Notes: a model not told the origin generated them from the letters alone. A stretch of DNA of 64,000 nt from an uncultured Clostridia bacterium (GCA_934247935.1 CAKQKE010000004.1:1-64000), one strand, 5' to 3'. Positions 44,248 to 54,229 are shown, counted from the stretch's first letter. A program made the numbers and translations.

Positions 44248-45905
44248 GTTTTGCCTATAACGGCGCAGCCGAAAACGCATTGAACGGCGTTTCGCTCACA
44301 ATAAACGAAGGCGATTTCGTACTTATATGCGGGAAGTCGGGTTGCGGCAAAACCACGCTTTTGAAATTGCTTAAAAAAAATCTCGCTCCGTCGGGCAAAC
44401 TTTCGGGTAAAGTCTTGTATAAGGGCGAAAAAATTTCAGACCTCGACGACAGAATCGCCGTATCGGAAATAGGTTTCGTCATGCAAAATCCCGACGAGCA
44501 AACCGTGACCGACAAGGTCTGGCACGAACTTGCTTTCGGATTGGAAAGTCTCGGCGAAAAAAGCGAAGTTATCCGCCGAAAAGTCGCCGAAATATGCGGA
44601 TTTTTCGGCTTGGGCGACATATACGACAAAAAAGTTTGCGAACTGTCTGGCGGACAAAAACAACTGTTAAATCTCGCGTCGGTACTCGTAATGAGTCCTG
44701 CGGTTATACTTCTCGACGAGCCTACGGCTCAACTCGACCCGGTTGCCGCTTCGGCGTTTTTGACTTCGCTGAAAAAACTCAACGACGAATTGGGTATCAC
44801 CGTGGTTTTGGTGGAGCACCGACTTGAAGAGGTCTTTTCGATGGCCGATAAAGTGGTTCTTATGGACGAAGGTAAAGCGGTAGTCGTGTCATCGCCCGAA
44901 GACGTTTGTTCTATGTATAAAGACAACGTCGATTACGACGTTTTCGAGGGGTTACCCACCTCGGTAAGGCTGTTTAAAGCGACGGGCGGAAAGGGTAAAT
45001 GCCCGCTCACGGTAAAAGACGGAAAAAATTACGTCAAACAACGTTTCAAAAAGGATTTTTCTCCGTTTTGCACCGAAAATACCGGGTCGCAAAACAAAGA
45101 AACGGCAATCGAGATCGACGGCGGATTTTTCAGATACGAAAAAGATTTGCCCGATATACTCGATAATTTAAACTTAAAAGTGTATAAAAACGAGATATTG
45201 TGCGTTTTCGGGGCTAACGGAGCGGGTAAAACCACGCTGCTGCGCGTTTTGTCGGGTACAAGAAGACTTTATAAGGGCAAATACAGATTGTGGGGTAAAA
45301 AAATAAAGGAATACGGCACGAATTCTTTATACAGGAAAAACTTGACCGCAATGCCGCAAAATCCGCACAATTTGTTTTTAAAAAGTACCGTTCAAGCCGA
45401 CCTTGAAGAACTTGCTAAACTGATTTATTCCGCTAAAGAAGAAAGGGCTGCCGCAGTCGATTCGGTAATTAAAAGGACGGGGATTTCTCAACTGACGGGC
45501 AGGCATCCTTACGATTTAAGCGGGGGAGAAACGCAAAAAGTAGCCCTTGCAAAAGTGCTTCTGACTCAACCTGAAATAGTGCTTTTGGACGAGCCGACAA
45601 AAGGTCTGGACGCTTATTCCAAAAAACAATTCGCTCAACTGCTGTTTTCTTTGAAACAAGAGGGAAGGACAATCGTTGCGGTCACTCACGACGTGGAGTT
45701 TGCTGCGGAAATAGCGGACAGATGCGCAATGTATTTCGACGGTAAAATAGTGTCGGTTGCCGATAAATACGAGTTTTTCTCGGAAAATAAATATTACACT
45801 ACGGCGGCGGCGAGAATTACGCGCGATAATTTTTACGGCGCGGTGACGTTTGAAAGGGCGGTGCAAAGATGCAACGAAAACAGGGTGGGCGAAAATGAAC
45901 GGTAA
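44220..45905 (+). CDS. ECF transporter ATPase, two fused ABC domains
   Basis: A 561-residue protein with two complete ATP-binding cassettes. First: Walker A GKSGCGKTTLL (about 38-48), signature ELSGGQKQLLNLA, Walker B VILLDEPTAQLD. Second: Walker A GANGAGKTTLL (about 331), signature DLSGGETQKVALAK, Walker B IVLLDEPTKGLD. Most ECF systems use separate EcfA and EcfA' chains; here both are one chain. Start chosen at 44220 (SD AAAGGA). It overlaps both neighbours. Confidence 0.93.
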   Translation: MELFEIENLSFAYNGAAENALNGVSLTINEGDFVLICGKSGCGKTTLLKLLKKNLAPSGKLSGKVLYKGEKISDLDDRIAVSEIGFVMQNPDEQTVTDKVWHELAFGLESLGEKSEVIRRKVAEICGFFGLGDIYDKKVCELSGGQKQLLNLASVLVMSPAVILLDEPTAQLDPVAASAFLTSLKKLNDELGITVVLVEHRLEEVFSMADKVVLMDEGKAVVVSSPEDVCSMYKDNVDYDVFEGLPTSVRLFKATGGKGKCPLTVKDGKNYVKQRFKKDFSPFCTENTGSQNKETAIEIDGGFFRYEKDLPDILDNLNLKVYKNEILCVFGANGAGKTTLLRVLSGTRRLYKGKYRLWGKKIKEYGTNSLYRKNLTAMPQNPHNLFLKSTVQADLEELAKLIYSAKEERAAAVDSVIKRTGISQLTGRHPYDLSGGETQKVALAKVLLTQPEIVLLDEPTKGLDAYSKKQFAQLLFSLKQEGRTIVAVTHDVEFAAEIADRCAMYFDGKIVSVADKYEFFSENKYYTTAAARITRDNFYGAVTFERAVQRCNENRVGENER

Positions 45906-46698
45906 ATCGAAAATAAAAACGGCAATCGATTTGTCGATTGCTTTCATCGTCGTGCCGGCAGTGATTTTTATTGGAGTAACGCTGTTTAACGACAGAAAAT
46001 ATATGCTTGTTTCGGTGTGTATCGCGTTTTTGTCGTGTTTGCCGTTTTTCGTTGCGTTTGAAAAAGGCAGACGTACGGGCAGAGAACTTGTGGTAATTGC
46101 CGTAATGAGCGCGATATCTATAGTAGGTCGCATAATTTTTGCGCCGATACCGGGGTTTAAACCCGTTTCGGCTATCGTGATTATCACGGGCATGGCGTTG
46201 GGCGCGGAAGCGGGTTTTATCACGGGGTCGATGACCGCGCTTGCGTCAAACGTGTTTTTCGGGCAAGGACCGTGGACGCCTTTTCAAATGTTTTCCTGGG
46301 GAATAATAGGTTTTCTTTCGGGTTTGATATTTTTCGGAAGAAAAAAGAAGAGTATAATCGGTCTTGTAGCGGCGGGCGTGTTGAGCGGCGTGTTGTTTTC
46401 GCTTATTATGGACGTGTGGACTACCGTTTCTATAAGCGGAGAATTTATAATAGGCGAGTATATTTTAAACATAACCGCCGCAATTCCCGTGACGATAGAA
46501 TATGCCGTGTCAAACGTGATTTTTCTCATTGTTTTAAGCAAGCCGTTTAACGAAAAAATTGAAAGGATAAAACTTAAATACGGCATATTTCAGAGTGCCG
46601 GAACCAACAATCCGATTGCCGAAATAACAGAAAGTAGCAACGATAAAGAAAATCAACGCGCCGGGGAAATCGGACAGAATGACGAAACGTGCGATTAA
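45895..46698 (+). CDS. ECF transporter substrate-specific (S) component, probably for corrinoids
   Basis: A 267-residue protein with six to seven membrane helices and a polar C-terminal tail. The ECF S fold is seen in GRELVVIAVMSAISIVGRIIFAPIPGFKP, VIITGMALGAEAGFITGSMTALASN and GPWTPFQMFSWGIIGFLSG. The ATG at 45895 overlaps the end of the ATPase gene. The substrate cannot be read from sequence alone; the upstream cobalamin riboswitch and DUF4430/toroid proteins point to cobalamin or another corrinoid, as for CbrT. Last gene of the operon. Confidence 0.87.
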   Translation: MNGKSKIKTAIDLSIAFIVVPAVIFIGVTLFNDRKYMLVSVCIAFLSCLPFFVAFEKGRRTGRELVVIAVMSAISIVGRIIFAPIPGFKPVSAIVIITGMALGAEAGFITGSMTALASNVFFGQGPWTPFQMFSWGIIGFLSGLIFFGRKKKSIIGLVAAGVLSGVLFSLIMDVWTTVSISGEFIIGEYILNITAAIPVTIEYAVSNVIFLIVLSKPFNEKIERIKLKYGIFQSAGTNNPIAEITESSNDKENQRAGEIGQNDETCD

Positions 46699-46735
46699 TG
46701 ACGCCGATGAATTCAATATAAAAAACAACGTGTAA

Positions 46736-46775
46736 AAACAGCCGGGCACAATATCGCGCCCGGCTGTTTAAATTT
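46736..46775. terminator. Terminator between convergent units
   Basis: AAACAGCCGGGC (46736-46747) pairs perfectly with GCCCGGCTGTTT (46758-46769). It ends the ECF operon and probably also the convergent esterase gene. Confidence 0.85.
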
Positions 46776-46800
46776 TGCTTTAAATACAATCAAAAACGAA

Positions 46801-49647
46801 TCAGTCTTTAATCGATTTACGTTTTAAATTGAATATGATTACTCCGAAAGCCATGGCAAACAAAGTAAATATAAGGGTAGAGCCGTCGATTTTTCCTGCG
46901 CAACCCGTTGTTTCTTCGCCCGAAGTATCCGATTGGTCGGAACCTGAAGCGGTGCTTTCGTAAATTATTTCGATTGAAGTATCATTTTCGATAACTACGG
47001 TATATTTGCTGTTTTCGCCTTGAATTTCCTGACCGCCGACAAGCACTTTTACATTGACGTTTTCAAGTTGAGCCGCGGTGAAGACAAAAGTCTGACCGAG
47101 AGTTGCGGTAAAAGCAGTAGTTGTTGCGGTTTTGTCCGTACCGGTAATCGAAAGAGTAACGGTAAATTCCGTAATGGGTTTTACTTCGATCTTTTTAAAC
47201 GGAGCGAGAGGAAGACCGGCTTCGTTTGTCGCAAACACAAGACTGTCGTCGAAAATGTTTTCGTAAAGATATCTTACCGCGGTTATTTTTTGCGAATTGC
47301 CTTTGATTAAAAGGTTGCCGTAGACCCATTCGGCTTCGGCTTTTTTCCATTCTCTGTCGGCATAAGTCCAGAAACCTTGATATTTATCCGCTTTCTTGAT
47401 TATCGGCGCGCTTGTTTTAATCAGAATGCCGTCCTTTGTTTCTTCTGCGCTTACGGCATAGGGGGATACGTCGTAGGGAATATCGAATGGCGATTCGCTT
47501 TGATTAATGCCGTATACTTTTACGGCGGCAAGCCCTGTTGTTCTCAATGCAAGAGCCCATTTATCGGATGGGTGAATACAATCGTTGTCATAAGCGGTCT
47601 GGTGGGGAGAAGTGTTGTCTCCGAGGTCTATTGCGCAAACGACGTAAAGGTTTTCGATTTCGTTTTGTAAATTCCATTGAGTTTCTCTGAAATCAGTCCA
47701 GGTTGTCCAGTCGCAGTATTGCGGAAGTTGAACGGTAATTATCGGCAACGAAGAATCGTTGAAAATATTGCGATATTTCTTTACGTAAGCGTTGAATTGT
47801 TTAACGTAATCGTCGCAGTGCAAAACGTTGGCTTCGCCCTGATACCACAAAATACCTTTGATTCCGTATCCCGATAACGGGTTTATCATTCCGTTGTAAA
47901 GATAACTGTCGTTTTTGTTCATCGATTGAGCGTTGGACGGCAAAGTTTTCATGCTGTCGGCGTCTATCCATTCTTCGATACAACTTCCGCCCACGGCAGA
48001 TACGATTATACCCACGGGCACGTCCTTTAAAACGGACTGAAGTTGTACGGCATAAGCGGTTGCAAGCGCGCTTACGGTTTTCGCATCGTCGAGAGAAGTC
48101 GGCGTTTTCCAAGCCGCCGCAACCGAGTTTGCCGGAGTAGCAGCGGGCGCGTAGGGGACGTTAAAAACAGAAACGTTTTGCCAGTTGGTTGCGGTAGAAT
48201 ACAAGCCGTTTACCGTGTCGACTTTATTAGCGATATATTCTATAGTGATAGCCATGTTGGATTGGCCCGAACACAACCAGACCTCGCCCACGCGTACGTT
48301 TGAATATTCATTTACCGCAACGAAGTTTTCGCTGTCGGCGGCATATTCGACCTTTAAAGTTTTGCCTTCAGAAACGGCGTCGTTTATTCCAAGGTCAACA
48401 GACCATGCGTAATTGCTTATTGTAGTTTGCTTTACGGTTTCGCCGTAAGTTACTTTTACTATGCCCGTGTTGTCGTCCGCTGTTCCGTAAACGACGGCTT
48501 TTCCGCGTTGTAAAACCGCATTATCCGTGAATATACCGTTGGTTTTTATTCCGCCTTTTAAAATTACGTCCATATATACTTTAGTGTTTAAAGCGTTTGC
48601 CGCGCCGTCGCAAGATACGACGCCGCTTACCGTCGCTTTATTTTTTTCAAAAGAAACTTTATTCCAGAAAACATTTGCCTTGCTTGTGCTTCCGTCGCTT
48701 AAAACCACGTTTATTTCCGTGTTGTTAGCGGAGGTAAGTATAGATTGTTCGTCTCTGTTTTCCGCGGTAATCGGGGCGGGCGTTTCTACGCTTTTAATAT
48801 ACAATCCTTCCGTTTCAACCTGCGTTTGCGAATTGACGCCTGCATCGGCAAGTTTTTTAAGTTGAGCGTCGTCTATTGCAGCGGCATAAATTCTCATATC
48901 CGCGATTTTGCCGTCGAAACCGTTTGCAAACGAAGTGCCGTTATTGAAAATGATTCCGCCGATAGTAAACGTCTGCACGAGGTTGGCGATTTTCGCGCCG
49001 GCTTCCGCTCCGTTGATTTTATAAACGTAACCGTTTATCGAATAGTAAATTTCGGTGGGACTTACGTATTTAAACGCGTAAAAATTCCATTCTTCGCTCG
49101 TGGGATACTTGTCCGCATAAGGTCCGAATCCGTCAAGAGAAGACGTCCTGAAGTTTGCGGCGTAATCGCTGTTGTTTCCCACGTTGCCCACGGGAACCAT
49201 AAACGCGTGATTGCCCATATAAAAACCTTGACCGAAACCCTCTTGCGTGTACGCAACGCCCGTGCCTACGGTAAATGACATAGTAGATTGAAGAGCGTCG
49301 TGTTTAGCCCAGTAAGTTACGGTAAAGTTGGGGAATATGTCCGTAAAATCTTTGTCGCCCACGGGTTTAAACCAAAGCCCCGAATTTCCGTCGAAATCGA
49401 CGCACGCGCCTTTTTCGGATTGTTGAGCGAGCGGGGTATTGTAAGCAGTAAGGTCATAATTGCCCGCACTGTCTTTACCGACGTTGCTTTCGTCGTCGAA
49501 TTTGTAGTGCGCAACGGGTAAAATTTCGTTCGACTGAACGGTCTCGTTATCTGCGGCATAAACCGTGTTAAACGAACAAATCGCCGTCAACGAGCAAAAC
49601 AATACAGCCACCGCGCAAACGATGCTTAAAAAAGTGTTTTTTCTCAT
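46801..49647 (-). CDS. Secreted LamG plus sialate-O-acetylesterase-type esterase with C-terminal Gly-Cys anchor
   Basis: A 948-residue protein: signal peptide, LamG/concanavalin-like domain (about 40-270; VAHYKFDDESNVGKDSAGNY), a beta domain, and an SGNH esterase of the sialate-O-acetylesterase (SASA) type with LCSGQSNMAI (Ser near 460), GILWYQGEAN (near 600) and DCIHPSDKWA (His near 692). A beta domain, an acidic linker, GCAGKIDG, a membrane helix and KRKSIKD end the chain. It should deacetylate hemicellulose at the surface. I start at 49647 because AGGAGG lies just upstream; a longer frame to 49722 would overlap the promoter. Confidence 0.88.
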   Translation of the reverse strand: MRKNTFLSIVCAVAVLFCSLTAICSFNTVYAADNETVQSNEILPVAHYKFDDESNVGKDSAGNYDLTAYNTPLAQQSEKGACVDFDGNSGLWFKPVGDKDFTDIFPNFTVTYWAKHDALQSTMSFTVGTGVAYTQEGFGQGFYMGNHAFMVPVGNVGNNSDYAANFRTSSLDGFGPYADKYPTSEEWNFYAFKYVSPTEIYYSINGYVYKINGAEAGAKIANLVQTFTIGGIIFNNGTSFANGFDGKIADMRIYAAAIDDAQLKKLADAGVNSQTQVETEGLYIKSVETPAPITAENRDEQSILTSANNTEINVVLSDGSTSKANVFWNKVSFEKNKATVSGVVSCDGAANALNTKVYMDVILKGGIKTNGIFTDNAVLQRGKAVVYGTADDNTGIVKVTYGETVKQTTISNYAWSVDLGINDAVSEGKTLKVEYAADSENFVAVNEYSNVRVGEVWLCSGQSNMAITIEYIANKVDTVNGLYSTATNWQNVSVFNVPYAPAATPANSVAAAWKTPTSLDDAKTVSALATAYAVQLQSVLKDVPVGIIVSAVGGSCIEEWIDADSMKTLPSNAQSMNKNDSYLYNGMINPLSGYGIKGILWYQGEANVLHCDDYVKQFNAYVKKYRNIFNDSSLPIITVQLPQYCDWTTWTDFRETQWNLQNEIENLYVVCAIDLGDNTSPHQTAYDNDCIHPSDKWALALRTTGLAAVKVYGINQSESPFDIPYDVSPYAVSAEETKDGILIKTSAPIIKKADKYQGFWTYADREWKKAEAEWVYGNLLIKGNSQKITAVRYLYENIFDDSLVFATNEAGLPLAPFKKIEVKPITEFTVTLSITGTDKTATTTAFTATLGQTFVFTAAQLENVNVKVLVGGQEIQGENSKYTVVIENDTSIEIIYESTASGSDQSDTSGEETTGCAGKIDGSTLIFTLFAMAFGVIIFNLKRKSIKD

Positions 49648-49693
49648 AATTAACCTCCTGATTAGTATCCGTGATATTTTTTCACTAAACACA

Positions 49694-49722
49694 ATTATAC
49701 CTTTACAAAAGCGTTCAGTCAA
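49694..49722 (-). promoter_or_regulatory. Promoter of the esterase gene
   Basis: On the minus strand TTGACT, 17 bp, TATAAT, about 50 bp before the chosen ATG. It rules out the longer start. Confidence 0.7.
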
Positions 49723-49897
49723 TAAAGAAAATTTTGATACTTATAAAAAAACGAGAGGCAAAACAAAAACAAAGACGGAAATATTTTATACTTTGTGTAA
49801 ATTTTCTTTACAGCAACGATTTTTATGTATAAAAATCGTTTTATCATATTGTAAAAAATTATCGAAATTTTTTTGATATCCGTAAAAATTTTTTTGA

Positions 49898-49925
49898 TTG
49901 ACAAGACATTGCGCTATGATATAAT
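49898..49925 (+). promoter_or_regulatory. Promoter of the GH31 gene
   Basis: TTGACA (49898-49903), 16-bp spacer, TATAAT (49920-49925). The -10 box covers the TTG at 49925, so translation must start further on. Confidence 0.75.
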
Positions 49926-49990
49926 TGAGTAAGATATCCGGGCGAAAATCACGCGTTCGGTATGATATAAATATTTGGACAGGTGAAGCA

Positions 49991-52408
49991 ATGCTCGACG
50001 TAAGATTAATTGCAAAAACAGCAGGAAAAGCAGATGACGGCAACGTCGTTTTCTGGAAAGATTATCGCGTTACGGTTTTATTCGACCGTTTATTCAGAAT
50101 AGAGAAAAGCGCGGCGAAAAAATACAGAGATTCCGCCACGCAGACGGTTTGGTTCCGCAATATGCCAAAGTGTAAATTTACAGTTTCGTTGTTTGAAGAC
50201 AAAGCGGAAATTTCCACCGATAAATGCACTTTGATTCTCGACGAAGACAGAGAAAAGTGTGCGATTATTTCAGACGGAAAAAGGGTAAAATTAAATAACG
50301 ATAAAAACCTTAAAGGCACATGCCGGACGCTCGATAAGTGCGACGGCGACGATTGTTACGTGGGGCTTTTCGACGGAGACAGAAAAACCAAAGTGAAAGT
50401 ACAACTCGACGACGGCGTGTGTTCTTTAAACGGGGTGGCTGTTTTAAACGACGGCGAATCGCTTACTTTGTCCGATAGCGGCGTTGTGTTGCCCGAAAAA
50501 GCCGACGGCAGCGACGAATACGTGTTTGCTTACGGCGACGATTACCGCGGGGCGGTAAAGGCGTTTTTGAAAATCAGCGGAAATATACCAATGATTCCGC
50601 GTTATGCCCTGGGCAACTGGTGGAGTCGTTATCACGCATATACCGATAAAGAGTATATTGCTTTAATGAATAAATTTAAAGACGAAAATATTCCGTTGAC
50701 CGTTGCTACCGTCGATATGGACTGGCATTATTCGGACAACGTGGTAAAAGAAAAAAATATAGATTTAAAATACAACAATTCGTTCAACAGTCATTATCCC
50801 ATTGGTTGGACGGGATATTCGTGGAACGTGAATTTATTTCCCGACCACAAAAAGTTTTTACAGACCTTGCACGAGATGAATTTGCACGTGTCTTTAAACG
50901 AGCATCCCGCCGACGGTGTGAGATATTGGGAAGACGCATATGAAGAAATGGCTACGGCGATGGGAATCGACCCCAAAACCAAACAAGCCGTGCTTTTCGA
51001 TATCGCCGACGAGAAATTCATCGATAATTATTTCGATATTTTGCACACGCCCGAAGAAAAAGACGGCGTGGATTTCTGGTGGATAGACTGGCAGCAGGGT
51101 ACCAACACGAAAATGGAGAATCTCGACCCGTTGTGGTCGCTAAACCACTATCATTATTTGCATGCAAGCCAAAATAAAGGAAATGCGCTTATTTTGTCGA
51201 GATATGCGGGCATAGGTTCGCACAGATATCCTCTCGGGTTTTCGGGCGATACGTTCGTTTCGTGGAAAACGTTGCAGTTTTTGCCTTACTTTACGGCAAC
51301 GGCGAGCAATATAGCATATTCGTGGTGGAGTCACGACATAGGCGGACACTTGCTCGGCGAGCAGGACGGCGAACTTTATTTAAGACATATCCAATTCGGC
51401 GTGTTCAGTCCGATAAACAGATTGCACTGTTGCAACAGTCCTTCGACAACCAAAGAACCGTGCGTTTATAAAAACGGAGTAGGAGGTATAGTCGCCGATT
51501 GGTTGAGATTGCGTCATAAAATGATTCCGTTTTTATATTCTGCCGATTACAGGTGCTATTCAAACGCAGAACAACTTATCGAGCCGCTTTATTACGAGTA
51601 TAAAACTTCCGCGGCGTATAAAATGAAAAACGAATACATATTCGGTAAAAATCTTTTGGTTGCGCCCGTGACCGAACACACCAAAAACGACGGATATGCA
51701 AGGGTAAAAGTCTGGCTTCCTCAAGGGGTGTGGACTGACGTGTTTACGCAAGACGTATACTCTGTAAGTGACAAAAACGGCAAAGTTATGACTATGCTCA
51801 GGAATCTTGATTCTATTCCCGTTCTGGCAAAGAGCGGGACGATTTTCCCGCTTTCTTTGGATGAGGGCAACTCTGTAAGCAATCCCGAAAAAATGCAGAT
51901 AAACGTTTACTTCGGCAACGGAGAGTTCAGTCTTTACGAGGGCGACGAAGATGCAAGTTGCATTACCGGATTTAATTTAAGTTATGCCGAGGAAAACGGC
52001 AGATGCACGCAAAATTTAACAATCAAACCGAGCGGAGATTTGTCGGTTTTACCCCAAAAGCGCAGTTTTACTTTTAACTTTATAAATATTTTTGACCCTG
52101 CCGCCGTGGTTTACGTAAACGACAAAGCGGTAGAAGATTTCGATTCTGCCGACGACTTAACGTTTACTTCATCGATAAATGCGGGCGATTCTTTATCGAT
52201 AAAAGTTGAATATAAAAAGGCGGATGAAGTGTCTTTCTGCATTAAAAAAGCGTTAAAGATTTTGCAGCAGTCAAACGGCAATTACGAGCAAAAAGACTTG
52301 TTGTATTTCGCTATGGAGAAAGCAAAAGACAAAAAGGAAATAATTGACCTTATCGAGTCTTCGGGCGTGAGAGCGGAAGTAAAAACAAAACTTAAAGAAA
52401 TTTTATAA
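49991..52408 (+). CDS. Glycoside hydrolase family 31 (alpha-xylosidase/alpha-glucosidase type)
   Basis: An 805-residue enzyme without signal peptide, so intracellular. The GH31 barrel is clear: VATVDMDWHYSDN, the nucleophile Asp in FWWIDWQQG (about 365), LSRYAGIGSHRYPLGFSGDTFVSW with the acid/base Asp (about 420), and AYSWWSHDIGGH. N-terminal and C-terminal beta domains flank the barrel, with a short helical extension at the end. The family cleaves alpha-xylosyl or alpha-glucosyl residues; which one is not clear. Start at 49991 with SD AGGTGA. First plus-strand gene of the polysaccharide locus. Confidence 0.9.
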   Translation: MLDVRLIAKTAGKADDGNVVFWKDYRVTVLFDRLFRIEKSAAKKYRDSATQTVWFRNMPKCKFTVSLFEDKAEISTDKCTLILDEDREKCAIISDGKRVKLNNDKNLKGTCRTLDKCDGDDCYVGLFDGDRKTKVKVQLDDGVCSLNGVAVLNDGESLTLSDSGVVLPEKADGSDEYVFAYGDDYRGAVKAFLKISGNIPMIPRYALGNWWSRYHAYTDKEYIALMNKFKDENIPLTVATVDMDWHYSDNVVKEKNIDLKYNNSFNSHYPIGWTGYSWNVNLFPDHKKFLQTLHEMNLHVSLNEHPADGVRYWEDAYEEMATAMGIDPKTKQAVLFDIADEKFIDNYFDILHTPEEKDGVDFWWIDWQQGTNTKMENLDPLWSLNHYHYLHASQNKGNALILSRYAGIGSHRYPLGFSGDTFVSWKTLQFLPYFTATASNIAYSWWSHDIGGHLLGEQDGELYLRHIQFGVFSPINRLHCCNSPSTTKEPCVYKNGVGGIVADWLRLRHKMIPFLYSADYRCYSNAEQLIEPLYYEYKTSAAYKMKNEYIFGKNLLVAPVTEHTKNDGYARVKVWLPQGVWTDVFTQDVYSVSDKNGKVMTMLRNLDSIPVLAKSGTIFPLSLDEGNSVSNPEKMQINVYFGNGEFSLYEGDEDASCITGFNLSYAEENGRCTQNLTIKPSGDLSVLPQKRSFTFNFINIFDPAAVVYVNDKAVEDFDSADDLTFTSSINAGDSLSIKVEYKKADEVSFCIKKALKILQQSNGNYEQKDLLYFAMEKAKDKKEIIDLIESSGVRAEVKTKLKEIL

Positions 52409-52509
52409 ATAACTTAAAAGAGACAAAACCGATTTGCAAAATTACGATAAAAATTGTAAAACGGTAAATTGGCGAAATTGTCGTTATTTAAATTCAAGAG
52501 CGGTAAATT

Positions 52510-53310
52510 ATGGATTACGAAACCTTAAGAGACTTTCAGGAATACGTAGGATACGGTAAAAACATCGCGTTTGTGCATTTTCACAAGGCGATTGAAATTA
52601 TTTACGTCGAAAAAGGGGCGTTAAAGTGTACCGTAGGTCAAAAATCATACGAAATTAAAGAGGGCGAACTGTTATTTGTTCCGCCCATCGTTTCGCACTC
52701 TATCGACGTAAACAATACTGCGATTTCGCAAATCAACATTATTGCGCCTGTGTTTTCGGACTTCTATTTAAAAGTGCTGTCAAAACAAGACATAGTCGAC
52801 CCGATCATAAGGGACAAGGCTGTGGTGGACGATATCGTCACGCACTTGAGAAAGATAGATAAAGACACTTCGCAACTGTTTAAAAACGCCATATATCAAT
52901 ATTGCGTGGTAGAATATCTCGAACACGTAGAGAAAAAAGAAGTTTCCGCTCGCAGAGATATACTTGTTTTTTACAACGTAATGAATTATATTTCAGACCA
53001 TTACAGCGAAGACCTGACAATAGGCTCGCTTGCAAAACAGTTTAATTATTCCAAGTGCTATTTTTCGGGACTTTTCAAACAGAATATAAAGACGAGTTTT
53101 AAAAAATATCTCAACACGCTTAGGATACAAAAATCTTTGGAATACTTAAAGGTCAATACGGTGGCGAACGTAGCGTATATGGTGGGATATAAAAGCACGC
53201 AGGCGTATTATTCAAACTTTTATCAATACATGCATTGTACGCCAAGCGAATATTTAAGCAAAGTAAGCGACATGGAGATATACGGCGAAGGAGTAAAGCA
53301 CAATGAATAA
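52510..53310 (+). CDS. AraC-family transcriptional regulator
   Basis: A 266-residue regulator: an N-terminal cupin-like sensor domain (HFHKAIEIIYVEKGALKCTV ... GELLFVPPIVSHSI, about 20-75) and a C-terminal double helix-turn-helix (LTIGSLAKQFNYSKCYFSGLFKQ ... VAYMVGYKSTQAYYSNFYQYMHCTPSEYL, about 170-260). It overlaps the next permease gene by 8 bp, so it is made together with the transporter and probably activates the locus in response to an imported sugar. Confidence 0.92.
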   Translation: MDYETLRDFQEYVGYGKNIAFVHFHKAIEIIYVEKGALKCTVGQKSYEIKEGELLFVPPIVSHSIDVNNTAISQINIIAPVFSDFYLKVLSKQDIVDPIIRDKAVVDDIVTHLRKIDKDTSQLFKNAIYQYCVVEYLEHVEKKEVSARRDILVFYNVMNYISDHYSEDLTIGSLAKQFNYSKCYFSGLFKQNIKTSFKKYLNTLRIQKSLEYLKVNTVANVAYMVGYKSTQAYYSNFYQYMHCTPSEYLSKVSDMEIYGEGVKHNE

Positions 53311-54229
53311 AAAGAAAAACTTGACCAAAAAGAAATTTATCGAATATATGGACGTCTATCTGATGCTTATACCCGTAGTCGCTTTTTTCCTGGTGTTTTC
53401 GTACTTTCCGATGTACGGAATAGTTATATCGTTTAAAGATTTTTATGCGTCAAAGGGTATTTTGGGCAGCGAGTGGTTGCATCCGTTTTATAAAAACTTC
53501 ACATGGTTGTTTTCGCAGGAGTATTTTTCGCGTGCACTTTTAAACACCTTGAAAATCAGCGTTTTAAAATTGATATTCTGCTTTCCCGTGCCTATCATAC
53601 TTTCGTTGTTTTTGGCTGAAATGCAAAACCAGAAAGTAAAAAGAGGCGTCCAGGTATGTTTATACTTGCCGTTCTTTATTTCATGGGCATCGATTGCCGG
53701 CATAATTTACAGTTTGCTTGCCGTCAACGGCGGTCTCGTCAACAACATAATTTTCGCTTTCGGCGGAGAACGGGTGAGTTTTTTGACCGAGGAAAAATAC
53801 TTTTACACGGTTTTGATTATAGCCGAACTATGGAAAAACGCAGGCTGGGGCACGGTTACTTACATAGCGGCGATAACAAACGTCAATCCCGAACTGTACG
53901 AAGTCGCTAAAATCGACGGTTGCACGAGAATAAAAACTATGTGGTATATCACGTTGCCGTGTATTTCGCCGATAATCGTGGTAATGTTCATCATGGCTGT
54001 GGGCGGACTGTTAAACGCGGGCTTCGACCCGATATTCAACTTGTATAATCCGTCTGTTTATTCGGTGGCTGATATTTTGGACACTTACGTATACAGATTG
54101 GGTATTTCGTCGGGTCAATACGAAAAAGCGGCTGCGCTTGGACTTTTCAAATCGGTAATAAACGTATTTATGCTTGTCGGGTGCGACAGAGTTATCAAAA
54201 AAATTACCGGTCAGGGGATGTACGAATAA
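53303..54229 (+). CDS. Carbohydrate ABC transporter permease, LplB type
   Basis: A 308-residue permease with six membrane helices and the EAA loop ELYEVAKIDGCTRIKTMWYITLPCISP (about 195-221). The N-terminus YLMLIPVVAFFLVFSYFPMYGI is typical of the LplB/YteP subgroup that imports oligosaccharides. It overlaps the AraC gene and ends on the ATG of the second permease. No ATPase gene is nearby; an MsmX-like shared ATPase elsewhere is usual for this group. Confidence 0.92.
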   Translation: MNKKKNLTKKKFIEYMDVYLMLIPVVAFFLVFSYFPMYGIVISFKDFYASKGILGSEWLHPFYKNFTWLFSQEYFSRALLNTLKISVLKLIFCFPVPIILSLFLAEMQNQKVKRGVQVCLYLPFFISWASIAGIIYSLLAVNGGLVNNIIFAFGGERVSFLTEEKYFYTVLIIAELWKNAGWGTVTYIAAITNVNPELYEVAKIDGCTRIKTMWYITLPCISPIIVVMFIMAVGGLLNAGFDPIFNLYNPSVYSVADILDTYVYRLGISSGQYEKAAALGLFKSVINVFMLVGCDRVIKKITGQGMYE

